From NCBI GenBank assembly GCA_035627675.1, contig DASPLH010000085.1, positions 1 through 18,316 of the forward strand: 18,316 bases of DNA, written 5' to 3'. A program made the position numbers and the translations under genes. The notes below the pieces were generated by a model. That model had not been told where the DNA came from and did no database searches. It saw nothing but the letters and a program-made list of their open reading frames with translations. This document shows positions 6,059 through 13,280 of the stretch, piece by piece (position 1 is the first letter of the stretch; each line of letters opens with the position of its first letter). The DNA comes from DASPLH01 sp035627675 (GTDB taxonomy: Bacteria > Acidobacteriota > Terriglobia > Terriglobales > Acidobacteriaceae).

Positions 6059-8161
6059 CTACCGCACAACCGGGAGATCGATCTTGAATACCGTGCCGTG
6101 CCCCACCCTGCTGCGCACGCGCAACTTGCCACCATGGTTCTCGATAATGCCCTTCACAATCCAGAGCCCCAGTCCCGTACCGCGCTCGCCTTTGGTTGTC
6201 ACAAAAGGCTCAAACATCGTTTGGAGCATGTTCGGCGGGATACCACACCCGGTGTCGCCCACCAGGACGCGAACCGTCTCGTGCAGCCCGTTGCTCAAAA
6301 GCCTTGTACGGACTCGAAGCACGCCACCCTGGCTCATGCTGTCTTTCGCGTTCACCACCAGGTTCGAGAGCACCTGCCGCAGCTGGTCGGCCGAGCCGAC
6401 GGACGGAGGAACATCGCCCAGCTCGCGTTCGATGCGAACGCCCGAGCGCTCCAACTGCCGGGCAAACAACAGCAGGGTGTCTTCGATGATCGTGTTGGTA
6501 TGGAAGGTACCGACCTGCTCCGTATTCCGGTACAGCCCAAGCATCTGCCTGACGATGCGCGCCACGCGCTCGGTCTCGGTCTTCAGGATCGAGTAGACGG
6601 CCTGGGCTTCGGGCGTGACATTGTTGGCCAGCAGGTAAATGCAGTTCTTGATCGCCTCCAGCGGGTTGTTGACCTCGTGGGCGATCGTTCCGGCCAGGCG
6701 TCCGGCGGCCGCGAACTTTTCCATCTCCAGCATGCGGCGTTCCAGCTTGAGTTGCTCCACGCGACGGACAGCCGTGAGATCGCGCAGCACGGTGACCGTG
6801 TAAGCGACCTGCCCGCGCTCGTCGTAGATCTTGCCGGAGTGAGCGTCGTACTCGATCTCCTGCGCCGAGGTCGGGTTGACGAGCCGCAACGGGGCGCTCT
6901 CGCGATCCGAGAAGGAATACGTGAACGAAGTGATGTAAGCGTCGAGCTTCGCCTGGTTGCGAAGCCGAACCGGAGACCGGGAACTCTCTCTCCCGGTTCC
7001 GAGCAACTCGGCCGCGAGCGGATCGAGCAGCACGATCTTGGAATCCTTGTCGCAGACCACGATCGGATCGCCTACATTCTCGATGATGAGGTTGAGTCGA
7101 TCGCGGTCCTGGCGCACGATCTCTTCGGCGGCGGTCAGCTTTTCGTAGTTCTGGCGAAGCTCTTCATCCGCGCGGCGCAACTCGGTGACGTCCCGAAGCA
7201 CGCTGACCATTCCGGTGCGGCGTCCGTCACGAGTGAAGCTGGGCGCCGACACAGCCTCGAAGAGGACTTCCTCGCCTTCGATCGCGTCCACCAGGGTCAT
7301 GTCGCGAGAGGAGTCACTGGTGCCGGAGACGGCCATGGACGACAGCGCTGCCGAGAAGAGCATGTTGTTCAACTCTACGGCGCGCACGCGGCCTTCGCTG
7401 ACTCCGTCGGGCAGCTTGAAGAATCGTTCGGCTGCCTTGTTCTGCATGATGACTCGGTGCTGGTTGTCGGTCAGGATCACCGGGTCCGACATGCTCTCCA
7501 TCACCGTCTGCATCTGGGCGATGGTCGACTCCATGTCGGACATCCGGTTGAAATAGTACTCGGTCTTGAACAGGCGGGCCATCTGGCGGTTTGCTATCTC
7601 CACCAGTTCCGAGATGGTCGAAATCTGCGCCTGGCGCGTTCGTTTTCGGAGCTCAACGCACACGACCGCCGCATACGAATGCATGTTGCAGACACGGCAG
7701 ACCTGTTCGCCAAGATTGATCTTGGAGCCCACGGTGCTGTTGAAGACCGCCAGGCACTCCGGCTTGTGGATTCGCTCCGCTTCCAAGCACGCCGACTTAT
7801 GCCTGTACAGGACGGGATAGCAAAGCACCGGCTGCATCTGCCGTGTTGGCGGGACCAGTTGCATTTGCTGCGTGTGCAGTGCCTGCACAGCCGGATGCTC
7901 CATGGCGTAGGTAGATGTGCGAAAGCGATGCTGGAACGATTTCGGGCAATTGAGGCTGACGGTCGGCCGCAGCTCTGAGGAATCGAAGTCGACGGCGGTC
8001 ACCAGCGCGCGAGCGAAGCCCAGAGACACGATCTCTTCCAGCAGCATCGGAAGGATCTCCTCCGAGCGCTCGGCGGCGAGCAAGCGGAGCGCCGCACCCC
8101 TGCGGCGTTCCGATGTATCCGTCATTCTTCCGGATCGTACAGACATCTGCGCCGTTGCCAT
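6059..8161 (-). CDS. PAS-containing sensor histidine kinase with cysteine-rich N-terminus
   Basis: A 700-residue cytoplasmic histidine kinase without membrane segments. Residues about 20-200 form a sensor region with cysteines at 114, 125, 136, 155, 158 and 168 (spacing C-x10-C-x10-C-x18-C-x2-C-x9-C). PAS-like regions follow at about 212-330 and 350-465, then HisKA with His495 (IAHEVNNP) and the ATPase domain with Asn604 (LVVNAKDSM), GDTGCGI at 635-641 and GTGLGL at 661-666. The ATG has GAGGGG 8 bases upstream and lies 22 bases after the gvpA stop. The next gene, 2 bases on, is a receiver protein. The cysteines suggest redox, metal or Fe-S sensing (inference), which would fit a decision about floating. 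Confidence 0.9.
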   Translation of the reverse strand: MATAQMSVRSGRMTDTSERRRGAALRLLAAERSEEILPMLLEEIVSLGFARALVTAVDFDSSELRPTVSLNCPKSFQHRFRTSTYAMEHPAVQALHTQQMQLVPPTRQMQPVLCYPVLYRHKSACLEAERIHKPECLAVFNSTVGSKINLGEQVCRVCNMHSYAAVVCVELRKRTRQAQISTISELVEIANRQMARLFKTEYYFNRMSDMESTIAQMQTVMESMSDPVILTDNQHRVIMQNKAAERFFKLPDGVSEGRVRAVELNNMLFSAALSSMAVSGTSDSSRDMTLVDAIEGEEVLFEAVSAPSFTRDGRRTGMVSVLRDVTELRRADEELRQNYEKLTAAEEIVRQDRDRLNLIIENVGDPIVVCDKDSKIVLLDPLAAELLGTGRESSRSPVRLRNQAKLDAYITSFTYSFSDRESAPLRLVNPTSAQEIEYDAHSGKIYDERGQVAYTVTVLRDLTAVRRVEQLKLERRMLEMEKFAAAGRLAGTIAHEVNNPLEAIKNCIYLLANNVTPEAQAVYSILKTETERVARIVRQMLGLYRNTEQVGTFHTNTIIEDTLLLFARQLERSGVRIERELGDVPPSVGSADQLRQVLSNLVVNAKDSMSQGGVLRVRTRLLSNGLHETVRVLVGDTGCGIPPNMLQTMFEPFVTTKGERGTGLGLWIVKGIIENHGGKLRVRSRVGHGTVFKIDLPVVR

Positions 8162-8183
8162 CCCAAGTACCCCTCTGGGACCG

Positions 8184-8480
8184 CTACACGCGCACGGCGC
8201 GGGTTCGCCGTGGACGTGCCGTGCGAGTCGTCACCACGTCCACCACTTCCTCTTCTTCCGGTCCAAGCTGCGGCCGGGCCACCAGTCCGGTGAGTCCCAC
8301 GGCATCCGCGTACTTCAGGTACGTGTCGATGGAGGCCACCACGACACGGGCTTCCACCGTGATGAGGTCGATGCCGACCAGGGATATGCGCACCCAGGCA
8401 TCGATGACGATGCCTTTGTCGAGTACTCGGTCGAGCACATCGATCAGACTCGAACCGCCTGATACTCTCTCAACAGCCAT
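8184..8480 (-). CDS. gvpA: Gas vesicle structural protein GvpA with charged C-terminal extension
   Basis: GvpA is the main shell subunit, polymerising into the ribbed, gas-permeable wall of the vesicle. Residues 11-67 are nearly canonical: SLIDVLDRVLDKGIVIDAWV, then RISLVGIDLI, ARVVVASIDTYLKYADAVGL. Typical GvpA is about 70 residues; this one has 98, with a tail of acidic (EEEE, 75-78) then basic residues (RTARPRRTRAVRV). GGAGG lies 7 bases before the ATG, the best ribosome binding site in the cluster, which suits a highly made structural protein. It follows gvpJ by 33 bases and precedes the sensor kinase by 22. Confidence 0.95.
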   Translation of the reverse strand: MAVERVSGGSSLIDVLDRVLDKGIVIDAWVRISLVGIDLITVEARVVVASIDTYLKYADAVGLTGLVARPQLGPEEEEVVDVVTTRTARPRRTRAVRV

Positions 8481-8513
8481 TCAGAAGCCTCCACCAGTAC
8501 CGCGCGTGCGGTC

Positions 8514-8822
8514 TCAGGCCTTACGCCGCGCTGATTTCTTTACAGCAACTCTCCTGGAAACGGTGGCGCTTGGCGCAGACAAAACCCGCGGTTGCACGGT
8601 CTCGACCGGCTGCGTCAGGTTGGGATCGAACTTCCACCAGTTCAAGCCAATCTGTTCGGCCTTGTCCACAGAGCACACCAGGAGCCGAATTCGAATTGTT
8701 AGCAGTTCGACATTGGCCAGCGAGATGCGGACGTCGCCGGCGATGACCAGGCCCTTATCGAGCACTCGGTCGAGGATGTCGAGCAGGTTTGCTGTGCCGC
8801 TTACCGTCGGTACACGTTCCAT
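8514..8822 (-). CDS. gvpJ: Gas vesicle protein GvpJ (GvpA paralogue)
   Basis: GvpJ is a minor GvpA-like shell protein believed to shape or nucleate the vesicle. The 102-residue product has the GvpA-like core LLDILDRVLDKGLVIAGDVR and then the GvpJ-specific ELLTIRIRLLVCSVDKAEQIG followed by NWW (61-63) and DPNL, matching the cyanobacterial GvpJ arrangement. The C-terminus is basic (KKSARRKA). The ribosome binding site is weak (ACGGA). It is the first gene after the 373-base gene-free stretch and so could be first in a second transcript. Confidence 0.88.
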   Translation of the reverse strand: MERVPTVSGTANLLDILDRVLDKGLVIAGDVRISLANVELLTIRIRLLVCSVDKAEQIGLNWWKFDPNLTQPVETVQPRVLSAPSATVSRRVAVKKSARRKA

Positions 8823-9021
8823 TGTTGTCCGTGGGAGCAGTGCAGGATCTCAGAACGGAGGAGCAAAACGGCGCCACCCGATCCGGCCATGACAGCCGTC
8901 CAAGCTACCCTTTCGAAACTCAGACTTGATCTTAGAAAGAACCCGACGAAACTCCCGGTCAGCTACTTAGTCCTGTGCTGTTAGATGCAAGTTTTCAGTT
9001 GCCTCAGGTAGAAATTTCATC

Positions 9022-9043
9022 GTTTGTTCTTAGTTTGTTCTTA
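9022..9043. repeat. Tandem 11-base direct repeat GTTTGTTCTTA x2
   Basis: Two identical 11-base units, at 9022-9032 and 9033-9043, abut exactly (TAAGAACAAAC twice on the coding strand of the gvp genes). Eleven bases is about one helical turn, so a protein could contact both units on the same face. It lies 200 bases before the gvpJ start. A regulator site is inference. Confidence 0.7.
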
Positions 9044-9140
9044 ATTCGAAACCTAGAGGGCACCCCAACCACCCGTCGGCTACTACGTCACGAGTGTAGG
9101 CAATATATCACCCGAGAGGAACTCCGGTATCAAGAGTCCG

Positions 9141-9179
9141 GCGCATTGTTGCGCTTCACGCTTCGGCTACGATCAGCCG
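9141..9179 (-). terminator. Two small hairpins downstream of gvpK
   Basis: GCGCA-TTGT-TGCGC (9141-9154) and CGGCT-ACGATC-AGCCG (9164-9179) are both perfect 5-pair stems, starting 17 bases beyond the gvpK stop. No U-run follows, so termination or mRNA protection are only possibilities. Confidence 0.3.
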
Positions 9180-9195
9180 TGAATATTTTACGTCA

Positions 9196-9561
9196 CTATT
9201 TATCCAGCAACTTCCCCAGTGGCCCCAGGTCGAGGTTCAGATCTTCCGGCCGCAACCCGAAGCTGCCCGCCAGTTCATGTACTTTCGACTCCAGCCTCAT
9301 CAGTGCCACTCCCATCTCCTCGACCTGCTGATCCGTCAGCGAGCCGCCCTCCATACGCCGGATCGCCTGCCGCTCCATCAACCGCCTTAGCAGCTCGACG
9401 AGTCCCAGCACAAGCCGTGCCAGGCCCTGCTCGATGTTCTCGGGCGAGCAGTCGATTCGTTCAGGCCCACCCTGACCCGAAAGGTTGTTGAGTTCGCGCC
9501 GCAGCTCGGCAACGGCGGCCTCGACCTCCTCGGGGGAAAGCTTTCGTGCGTCATCGGTCAT
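9196..9561 (-). CDS. gvpK: Gas vesicle protein GvpK
   Basis: GvpK is an accessory assembly protein found in nearly all gas vesicle clusters; its exact role is unknown. The 121-residue product matches the family end to end: RIDCSPENIEQGLARLVLGL, then ELLRRLMERQAIRRMEGGSL, and the ending FGLRPEDLNLDLGPLGKLL. The start is the ATG at 9561, sharing ATGA with the stop of the upstream gvpF/L gene and having GGAG about 9 bases before it. The frame stays open further upstream, but that part has no GvpK similarity. Likely the end of the first gvp group. Confidence 0.93.
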   Translation of the reverse strand: MTDDARKLSPEEVEAAVAELRRELNNLSGQGGPERIDCSPENIEQGLARLVLGLVELLRRLMERQAIRRMEGGSLTDQQVEEMGVALMRLESKVHELAGSFGLRPEDLNLDLGPLGKLLDK

Positions 9562-10208
9562 GCAGAGCGCTCCACGAACTCGCCAGGGGGCCAGGGCCCG
9601 CTGACCACGGCGCGGATGGAAGGCTTCGGCCTGACCGTACTCAACGACTTCTTCAAGTCGGCGACCCCGGCGTGCGGAACCAGAGCGTAGCACCGGATCG
9701 CCTCGGGCGATTCCCTGGTGCGCCACTCGACGGCGTGCGCGCGTCCAGCCTCGACAAACTCCGCGATCGTGTCCTGCATGGCCCCAAACTCGGCTTGTCG
9801 CGCCTTCAGGTACTCCGTCCCGCTCGTTGGCTCTCCGGCGCTTGGCGATTGCGGCTTGCGCGTCAGCTTCACCTCGACCTGGGCCATGCCGGAGAGGCGT
9901 TGCAGCGCGCCGGCATAGGTATCGTAGCCGCGCGCCATGAACTCACGCAGGTCCTCAAGGTTCTCCAACAAGTGCGGGAACCGGAACGGGATCACCGTGC
10001 CCGCGCCGAACACCTGCTGAACGACGGATTGAAATCGCATCGCCGCCTGCATGACCTCGCCGGGATCCTTCGGTAGTTCGGCCACCTCGGAGTAGAGACA
10101 TGCGAGCGCCCCGACCTGAAGCCGCTCGATCCTGGCCTCCGCGACGCCGGTTACGATCTCCGGGACCGGAACACCATCGCTCACGATGCAGTAAGGAAGA
10201 ATTGGCAT
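9558..10208 (-). CDS. Gas vesicle protein GvpF/GvpL family, short form
   Basis: A 216-residue GvpF/GvpL protein, the shortest of the three in the window and without a basic N-terminal extension. It begins directly with the family's first strand (MPILPYCIVSDGV), has the IPFRFPHLL motif (73-81) where the other two read I/LPxxFGTVF, and ends with SGPWPPGEFVE. The start lies 3 bases after the stop of the gvpS/M-like gene, and no clear ribosome binding site is seen, so translation is probably coupled. Its stop overlaps the gvpK start by 4 bases. Confidence 0.88.
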   Translation of the reverse strand: MPILPYCIVSDGVPVPEIVTGVAEARIERLQVGALACLYSEVAELPKDPGEVMQAAMRFQSVVQQVFGAGTVIPFRFPHLLENLEDLREFMARGYDTYAGALQRLSGMAQVEVKLTRKPQSPSAGEPTSGTEYLKARQAEFGAMQDTIAEFVEAGRAHAVEWRTRESPEAIRCYALVPHAGVADLKKSLSTVRPKPSIRAVVSGPWPPGEFVERSA

Positions 10209-10211
10209 GAG

Positions 10212-10463
10212 CTATTGCATCGGACGGTCATTGAGAAGACCGCGGGCAGGTTTCGCCCGCTCGATATTCCTTCGAGCGGTTTCGACCGAGGTGAGAATGA
10301 CGTTCAGACCGACATATACCAGGTCCACGCCAGCCAGCGAGATCACGAGGCTCCCGTGGATCACGACTCCTGAGTTCAGCACGTTATCGAGGATGTCCAG
10401 CAGCGAGACTTCCGAGTCGCGCGCGTCTCCGCCGAGCACCATGTAGTCCGGTAGGTTTGACAT
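10212..10463 (-). CDS. GvpA-like minor gas vesicle protein (GvpS/GvpM type)
   Basis: An 83-residue GvpA paralogue. The shared core is SLLDILDNVLNSGVVIHGSLV followed by ISLAGVDLVYVGLNVILTSVET; the VDLVY-LGL-type segment is characteristic of GvpS/GvpM proteins rather than GvpA or GvpJ. It lacks the GvpA C-terminal helix and is probably a minor, shape- or nucleation-related component. The ATG at 10463 follows AGGAA with 6 bases spacing and lies 8 bases after the preceding stop; an upstream in-frame extension would overlap the gvpF/L gene and has no similarity. S versus M cannot be settled by eye. Confidence 0.85.
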   Translation of the reverse strand: MSNLPDYMVLGGDARDSEVSLLDILDNVLNSGVVIHGSLVISLAGVDLVYVGLNVILTSVETARRNIERAKPARGLLNDRPMQ

Positions 10464-10471
10464 CCGCTTTC

Positions 10472-11335
10472 CTAGGCTTGGCTCCCCACGAAAGAATACG
10501 GGGGCCATGGACCGGTTACCTCGATGCGGCGGACGTCTCCCCAAAGCCGGGCATAGCGCCGCAGGAGTTCCTCGAAATGCTGTCGCTTCGACCTCCTGAT
10601 CAGGAAGGAACCGGACCAGACCAGGTTCGGTTGTCCGCTGCTCGCCTTGCCTCCCGGAGCCGTCGTGACACTCACGCGTTCCAACTCAGACGCCAGTTCG
10701 TCGATCTCGGGGTCCTGCTTGCGAACGCCGGCCCGATGCATGGCGGCAGCTTTCTGCTTCAGGTAGTCCGCCCCGCTGCTGGGTGCGGCAGCGGCAGCCT
10801 GTTTCCGTCCACTTGCATCAGCGAAAATCTTCACGCCCCACTCGTCTGCGCCGGCGATCTTTTCCAGCGTCGCGGCAATGGACGCCTCCCTGCCTCGCAC
10901 GTCCTCCGCGAGCGATTCTTCGGTGAGAAACACCGTCCCGAAGCGCGCCGGCAGCACGTCCACATGCTGGGCGATTTCGGCCAGGACCTTCTGATGGCGG
11001 ATGCTGCACGCCGCCAGCCAGTCGAGGTTCTCCATGTTCGCCTGTAGCCGCTCGGCGAACTCCGTACGGTTCACGCGGCTGACCCAGCAGATCCAGTCGT
11101 CACACGGAAATGGCTCCACCATCCCGAGTCCATCCACCGCCTCGCTTGTCACGACAAACGGATCGTCCGGAATTTCGGTCATGCCATAGAGGTACAGCGC
11201 GAAATCCTGGTCGCGAGACGGTACACGCTTGCGTTGCGGGCGCGGCGGTCGCTCGGTCTTGCGCGCAAGTGCGCGTCCGGTGCCGCGCTTCTTCGCCGTC
11301 TTTTTCTTCGGACGAGGGGCTATGCGAGTTGCCAT
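10472..11335 (-). CDS. Gas vesicle protein GvpF/GvpL family, with Lys/Arg-rich N-terminus
   Basis: A 287-residue member of the GvpF/GvpL family. Residues 1-41 are very basic (KKKTAKKR, RPQRKR) and presumably disordered. The core starts at ALYLYGMTEI (46-55), has LPARFGTVF (128-136), SGSFLIRR (241-248) and ends with VTGPWPPYSFVG (273-284). An Ala-rich segment at 178-190 replaces a loop. The ATG at 11335 lies inside the 3' end of the ArsA-type gene, a 16-base overlap; longer in-frame versions exist but would run through that gene. It is the first recognisable gas vesicle gene after the ATPase. Confidence 0.88.
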   Translation of the reverse strand: MATRIAPRPKKKTAKKRGTGRALARKTERPPRPQRKRVPSRDQDFALYLYGMTEIPDDPFVVTSEAVDGLGMVEPFPCDDWICWVSRVNRTEFAERLQANMENLDWLAACSIRHQKVLAEIAQHVDVLPARFGTVFLTEESLAEDVRGREASIAATLEKIAGADEWGVKIFADASGRKQAAAAAPSSGADYLKQKAAAMHRAGVRKQDPEIDELASELERVSVTTAPGGKASSGQPNLVWSGSFLIRRSKRQHFEELLRRYARLWGDVRRIEVTGPWPPYSFVGSQA

Positions 11336-13224
11336 ATCTTTCGGGTGAATCGTACCACCGCTGCTCGGCCTGAAACGCCGCCCGCAATTTCGGGCAGAAC
11401 ATACAGCGGCGTTTCCTCTTTCCCTAAGCCGCCGAGCGTTGCCATCTGCCAGCGCCGTTGTCGAGTGCAGCGCCTGCAACCTGTCTCCGTCATCAGCACG
11501 CGGTTCGCAAACAGCATCGCCGCCGGAGTGCCCAGTTGCGCAAGCGTTGCCAGCAGACGTGCGGTCTCGCGATCCGGCAATGGCTCGGGGACGATCACGA
11601 CCGCCACGCGCGACCGGCTCGAATCGCGCATCAGGGCTGCAAGTTCGCGGACCTGGTGCTGAATCGTCGCCACCTCGACCGCAGCGTCACGAGCAAGCGG
11701 TAGTGTACGGTTGGCGGCAAGCGTTTTCAACAGCATGCGCGTCCACGAAAGCAGGCGCTCGGGGGTTCGCAGGAGATCAAGCGCATGTCCTGTGGGAGCC
11801 ATGTCCACCAGCAGGCGTTCGTTTCGCCGCACGAGTTCGGTCATGCGCAGAATCGCGAACACTTCATCGACGCCCGGCGGCACGACGTCCAGCAACGCCG
11901 CAAGCAGTTCGCGATCGTACGTCACGTCCACGTGCAGGCCTCCCGACTCGCTGGAAAGCCCGGAGTCCACGTGCTCGCGCATTCGCTCCGCCCACCGCCG
12001 ATACTCGCCTACGGCGTCCAACTCTGCCGCATGCAGTTGCGGATCGCCCAGCACTTCCATGGGTGTCCCGCCGATCTCCTGGGCGAAAACGTCGTCCAGC
12101 GACGGCGCCGGATCCGTCGAGCAGACCGTCACGCGCACATCGGCCTCAACTCGCGTGCGTACCGCAAGCCCGGCAGACACCGTCGTTTTTCCCACACCAC
12201 CCTTGCCTACCGTGAAGCACAGTTCGGTGTCGGCGACCGGCCACTGCGCCTCGACGAATTCCACCTGCCGTGTTGGCACAGGGAGGGATGGGAGTCTCAG
12301 TCGCCCGGCGCCGAAAACATGTTTGCCAAAGGCCAACAGCGCTTCGGCGCCCGCAATGGGTTCTCCCGTATCTTCGCCGAGACAGAGTTCGGCGTTGCGA
12401 TAGGTCTTCTGAAGATCGCGCCTGGCAGCGGGAACCATGCGTGCCCGCCGGGCGCATATTGCGCAGCCCTTCCCTTCACGCACGACGCGGTTCATCACGA
12501 TCCTCGCGACTTCCAGCGGGTCGCCTTCCGCCGCGAGCCATTCCGCGGCTCGCAACGATTCGCGCACGGCGAACGGCTCGGGGGTGGTGACCAGCACGAT
12601 CTCCGAAATTTCCGAACGCAACGCCTTGCGCAGGTCCTCGACCATTGCGCTCCAGCGCTCGATGAACGGGTCGGGCGGAAGCCTGCGTCCGGCGAAGCGC
12701 CGGGCAAGCACTTCGTCGCGTGCGGACGCCGTTCGCAGGAACGTCAGGAAGCGCGCGAAATGCTCCGGCATCTGGAACATCCGGAGCGCGTGTCCCATGG
12801 GAGCCGTGTCCACCACGATGTGGTCGAACTCGCCGGCCTCCAGGAGTTCCTGAACCGCCAGCAGGCCCGCGATTTCCGCCATGCCGGGAAGAGTGGCGTC
12901 CAGCAACGGACCGATCTCTTCGGCGTTGAAAAGACTGCCCCGCTCGACGACCCTGAGAATGTCTGCGCGATTGGTTCCGAGAAAGCTTCGAATCTGGGCA
13001 GCGGCGTCGAGCTCGCGCGCAAACACGCGCCCTGGAGTGTTCACCCGGATGGGCTCGTCGGAAAGAGGTGTCTGGAGAACGTCAGCGAGGGAATGGGCCG
13101 GGTCGGTGGAGATCAGCAGTGTGCTCTTGCGGTGCTCTTGAGAGCCGAGCCAGGCCGCGTAAGCAGCCGAGACCGTCGTTTTGCCGACGCCACCCTTGCC
13201 AATGAAGAAGGATAGACCCGCCAC
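11320..13224 (-). CDS. Tandem ArsA/Get3-type ATPase in the gas vesicle operon
   Basis: A 634-residue protein made of two homologous ArsA/Get3 (TRC40) halves. Each has the deviant Walker A GKGGVGKTT (9-17 and 340-348), a switch I element (DPAHSLADVL at 41-50; DPAPSLDDVF at 371-380), an A-loop-like segment (DTAPMGHAL at 139-147; DMAPTGHAL at 474-482), and a CxxC (Cys254/Cys257; Cys583/Cys586) like the zinc-binding pair that joins Get3 dimers. Family members bind arsenite transporters (ArsA) or hydrophobic tail-anchor segments (Get3). No arsenic gene is near, whereas the 3' end overlaps a gvpF/L gene by 16 bases. It may handle hydrophobic GvpA-type subunits (inference). The start is GTG with only a weak ribosome binding site, 56 bases after the hybrid kinase stop. 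Confidence 0.88.
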   Translation of the reverse strand: MAGLSFFIGKGGVGKTTVSAAYAAWLGSQEHRKSTLLISTDPAHSLADVLQTPLSDEPIRVNTPGRVFARELDAAAQIRSFLGTNRADILRVVERGSLFNAEEIGPLLDATLPGMAEIAGLLAVQELLEAGEFDHIVVDTAPMGHALRMFQMPEHFARFLTFLRTASARDEVLARRFAGRRLPPDPFIERWSAMVEDLRKALRSEISEIVLVTTPEPFAVRESLRAAEWLAAEGDPLEVARIVMNRVVREGKGCAICARRARMVPAARRDLQKTYRNAELCLGEDTGEPIAGAEALLAFGKHVFGAGRLRLPSLPVPTRQVEFVEAQWPVADTELCFTVGKGGVGKTTVSAGLAVRTRVEADVRVTVCSTDPAPSLDDVFAQEIGGTPMEVLGDPQLHAAELDAVGEYRRWAERMREHVDSGLSSESGGLHVDVTYDRELLAALLDVVPPGVDEVFAILRMTELVRRNERLLVDMAPTGHALDLLRTPERLLSWTRMLLKTLAANRTLPLARDAAVEVATIQHQVRELAALMRDSSRSRVAVVIVPEPLPDRETARLLATLAQLGTPAAMLFANRVLMTETGCRRCTRQRRWQMATLGGLGKEETPLYVLPEIAGGVSGRAAVVRFTRKIWQLA

Positions 13225-13280
13225 GGCAGCATTCTTTCAGACCGCGCCCGTGCGCAGGCAAAAACTTTACCGCAGCCCGG

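Larger units (their letters stand above)
8823..9195. other. Gene-free stretch between gvpK and gvpJ
   Basis: These 373 bases contain no credible gene in either strand. They are more AT-rich than the surroundings around 8985-9050. They hold a tandem 11-base repeat (9022-9043), two short perfect palindromes TTTCGAAA (8911-8918) and GAAATTTC (9011-9018), and two small hairpins after the gvpK stop (9141-9179). Position and composition suggest the control region of gvpJ-gvpA, but I found no convincing -35/-10 pair and no sigma-54 site with correct spacing. Confidence 0.6.

Noticed and set aside
6098..7978. Long plus-strand open frame opposite the sensor kinase (626 codons), with similar ones at 11785-13215 and 13554-15140
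   Set aside because: These are antisense frames of GC-rich genes with no domain motifs and unnatural Arg/His-rich composition; the minus-strand proteins are clear family members.
8895..8960. Sigma-B-like promoter (GTTT...GGGTA) before gvpJ
   Set aside because: The GTTTC and GGGTA elements are only a few bases apart, far less than the 12-14 needed.
8985..9006. Sigma-54 type promoter (GG...TTGC on the minus strand) before gvpJ
   Set aside because: The distance between the GG and GC elements is three bases too long for sigma-54.
11320..13224. Calling the ATPase GvpN
   Set aside because: GvpN is a MoxR-type AAA+ protein. This one has ArsA/Get3 deviant P-loops and DPAHS/DTAP motifs in two halves.
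11320..13224. Arsenic resistance locus
   Set aside because: There is no arsB, arsC, arsD or arsR around it, and the gene is embedded in gas vesicle genes.
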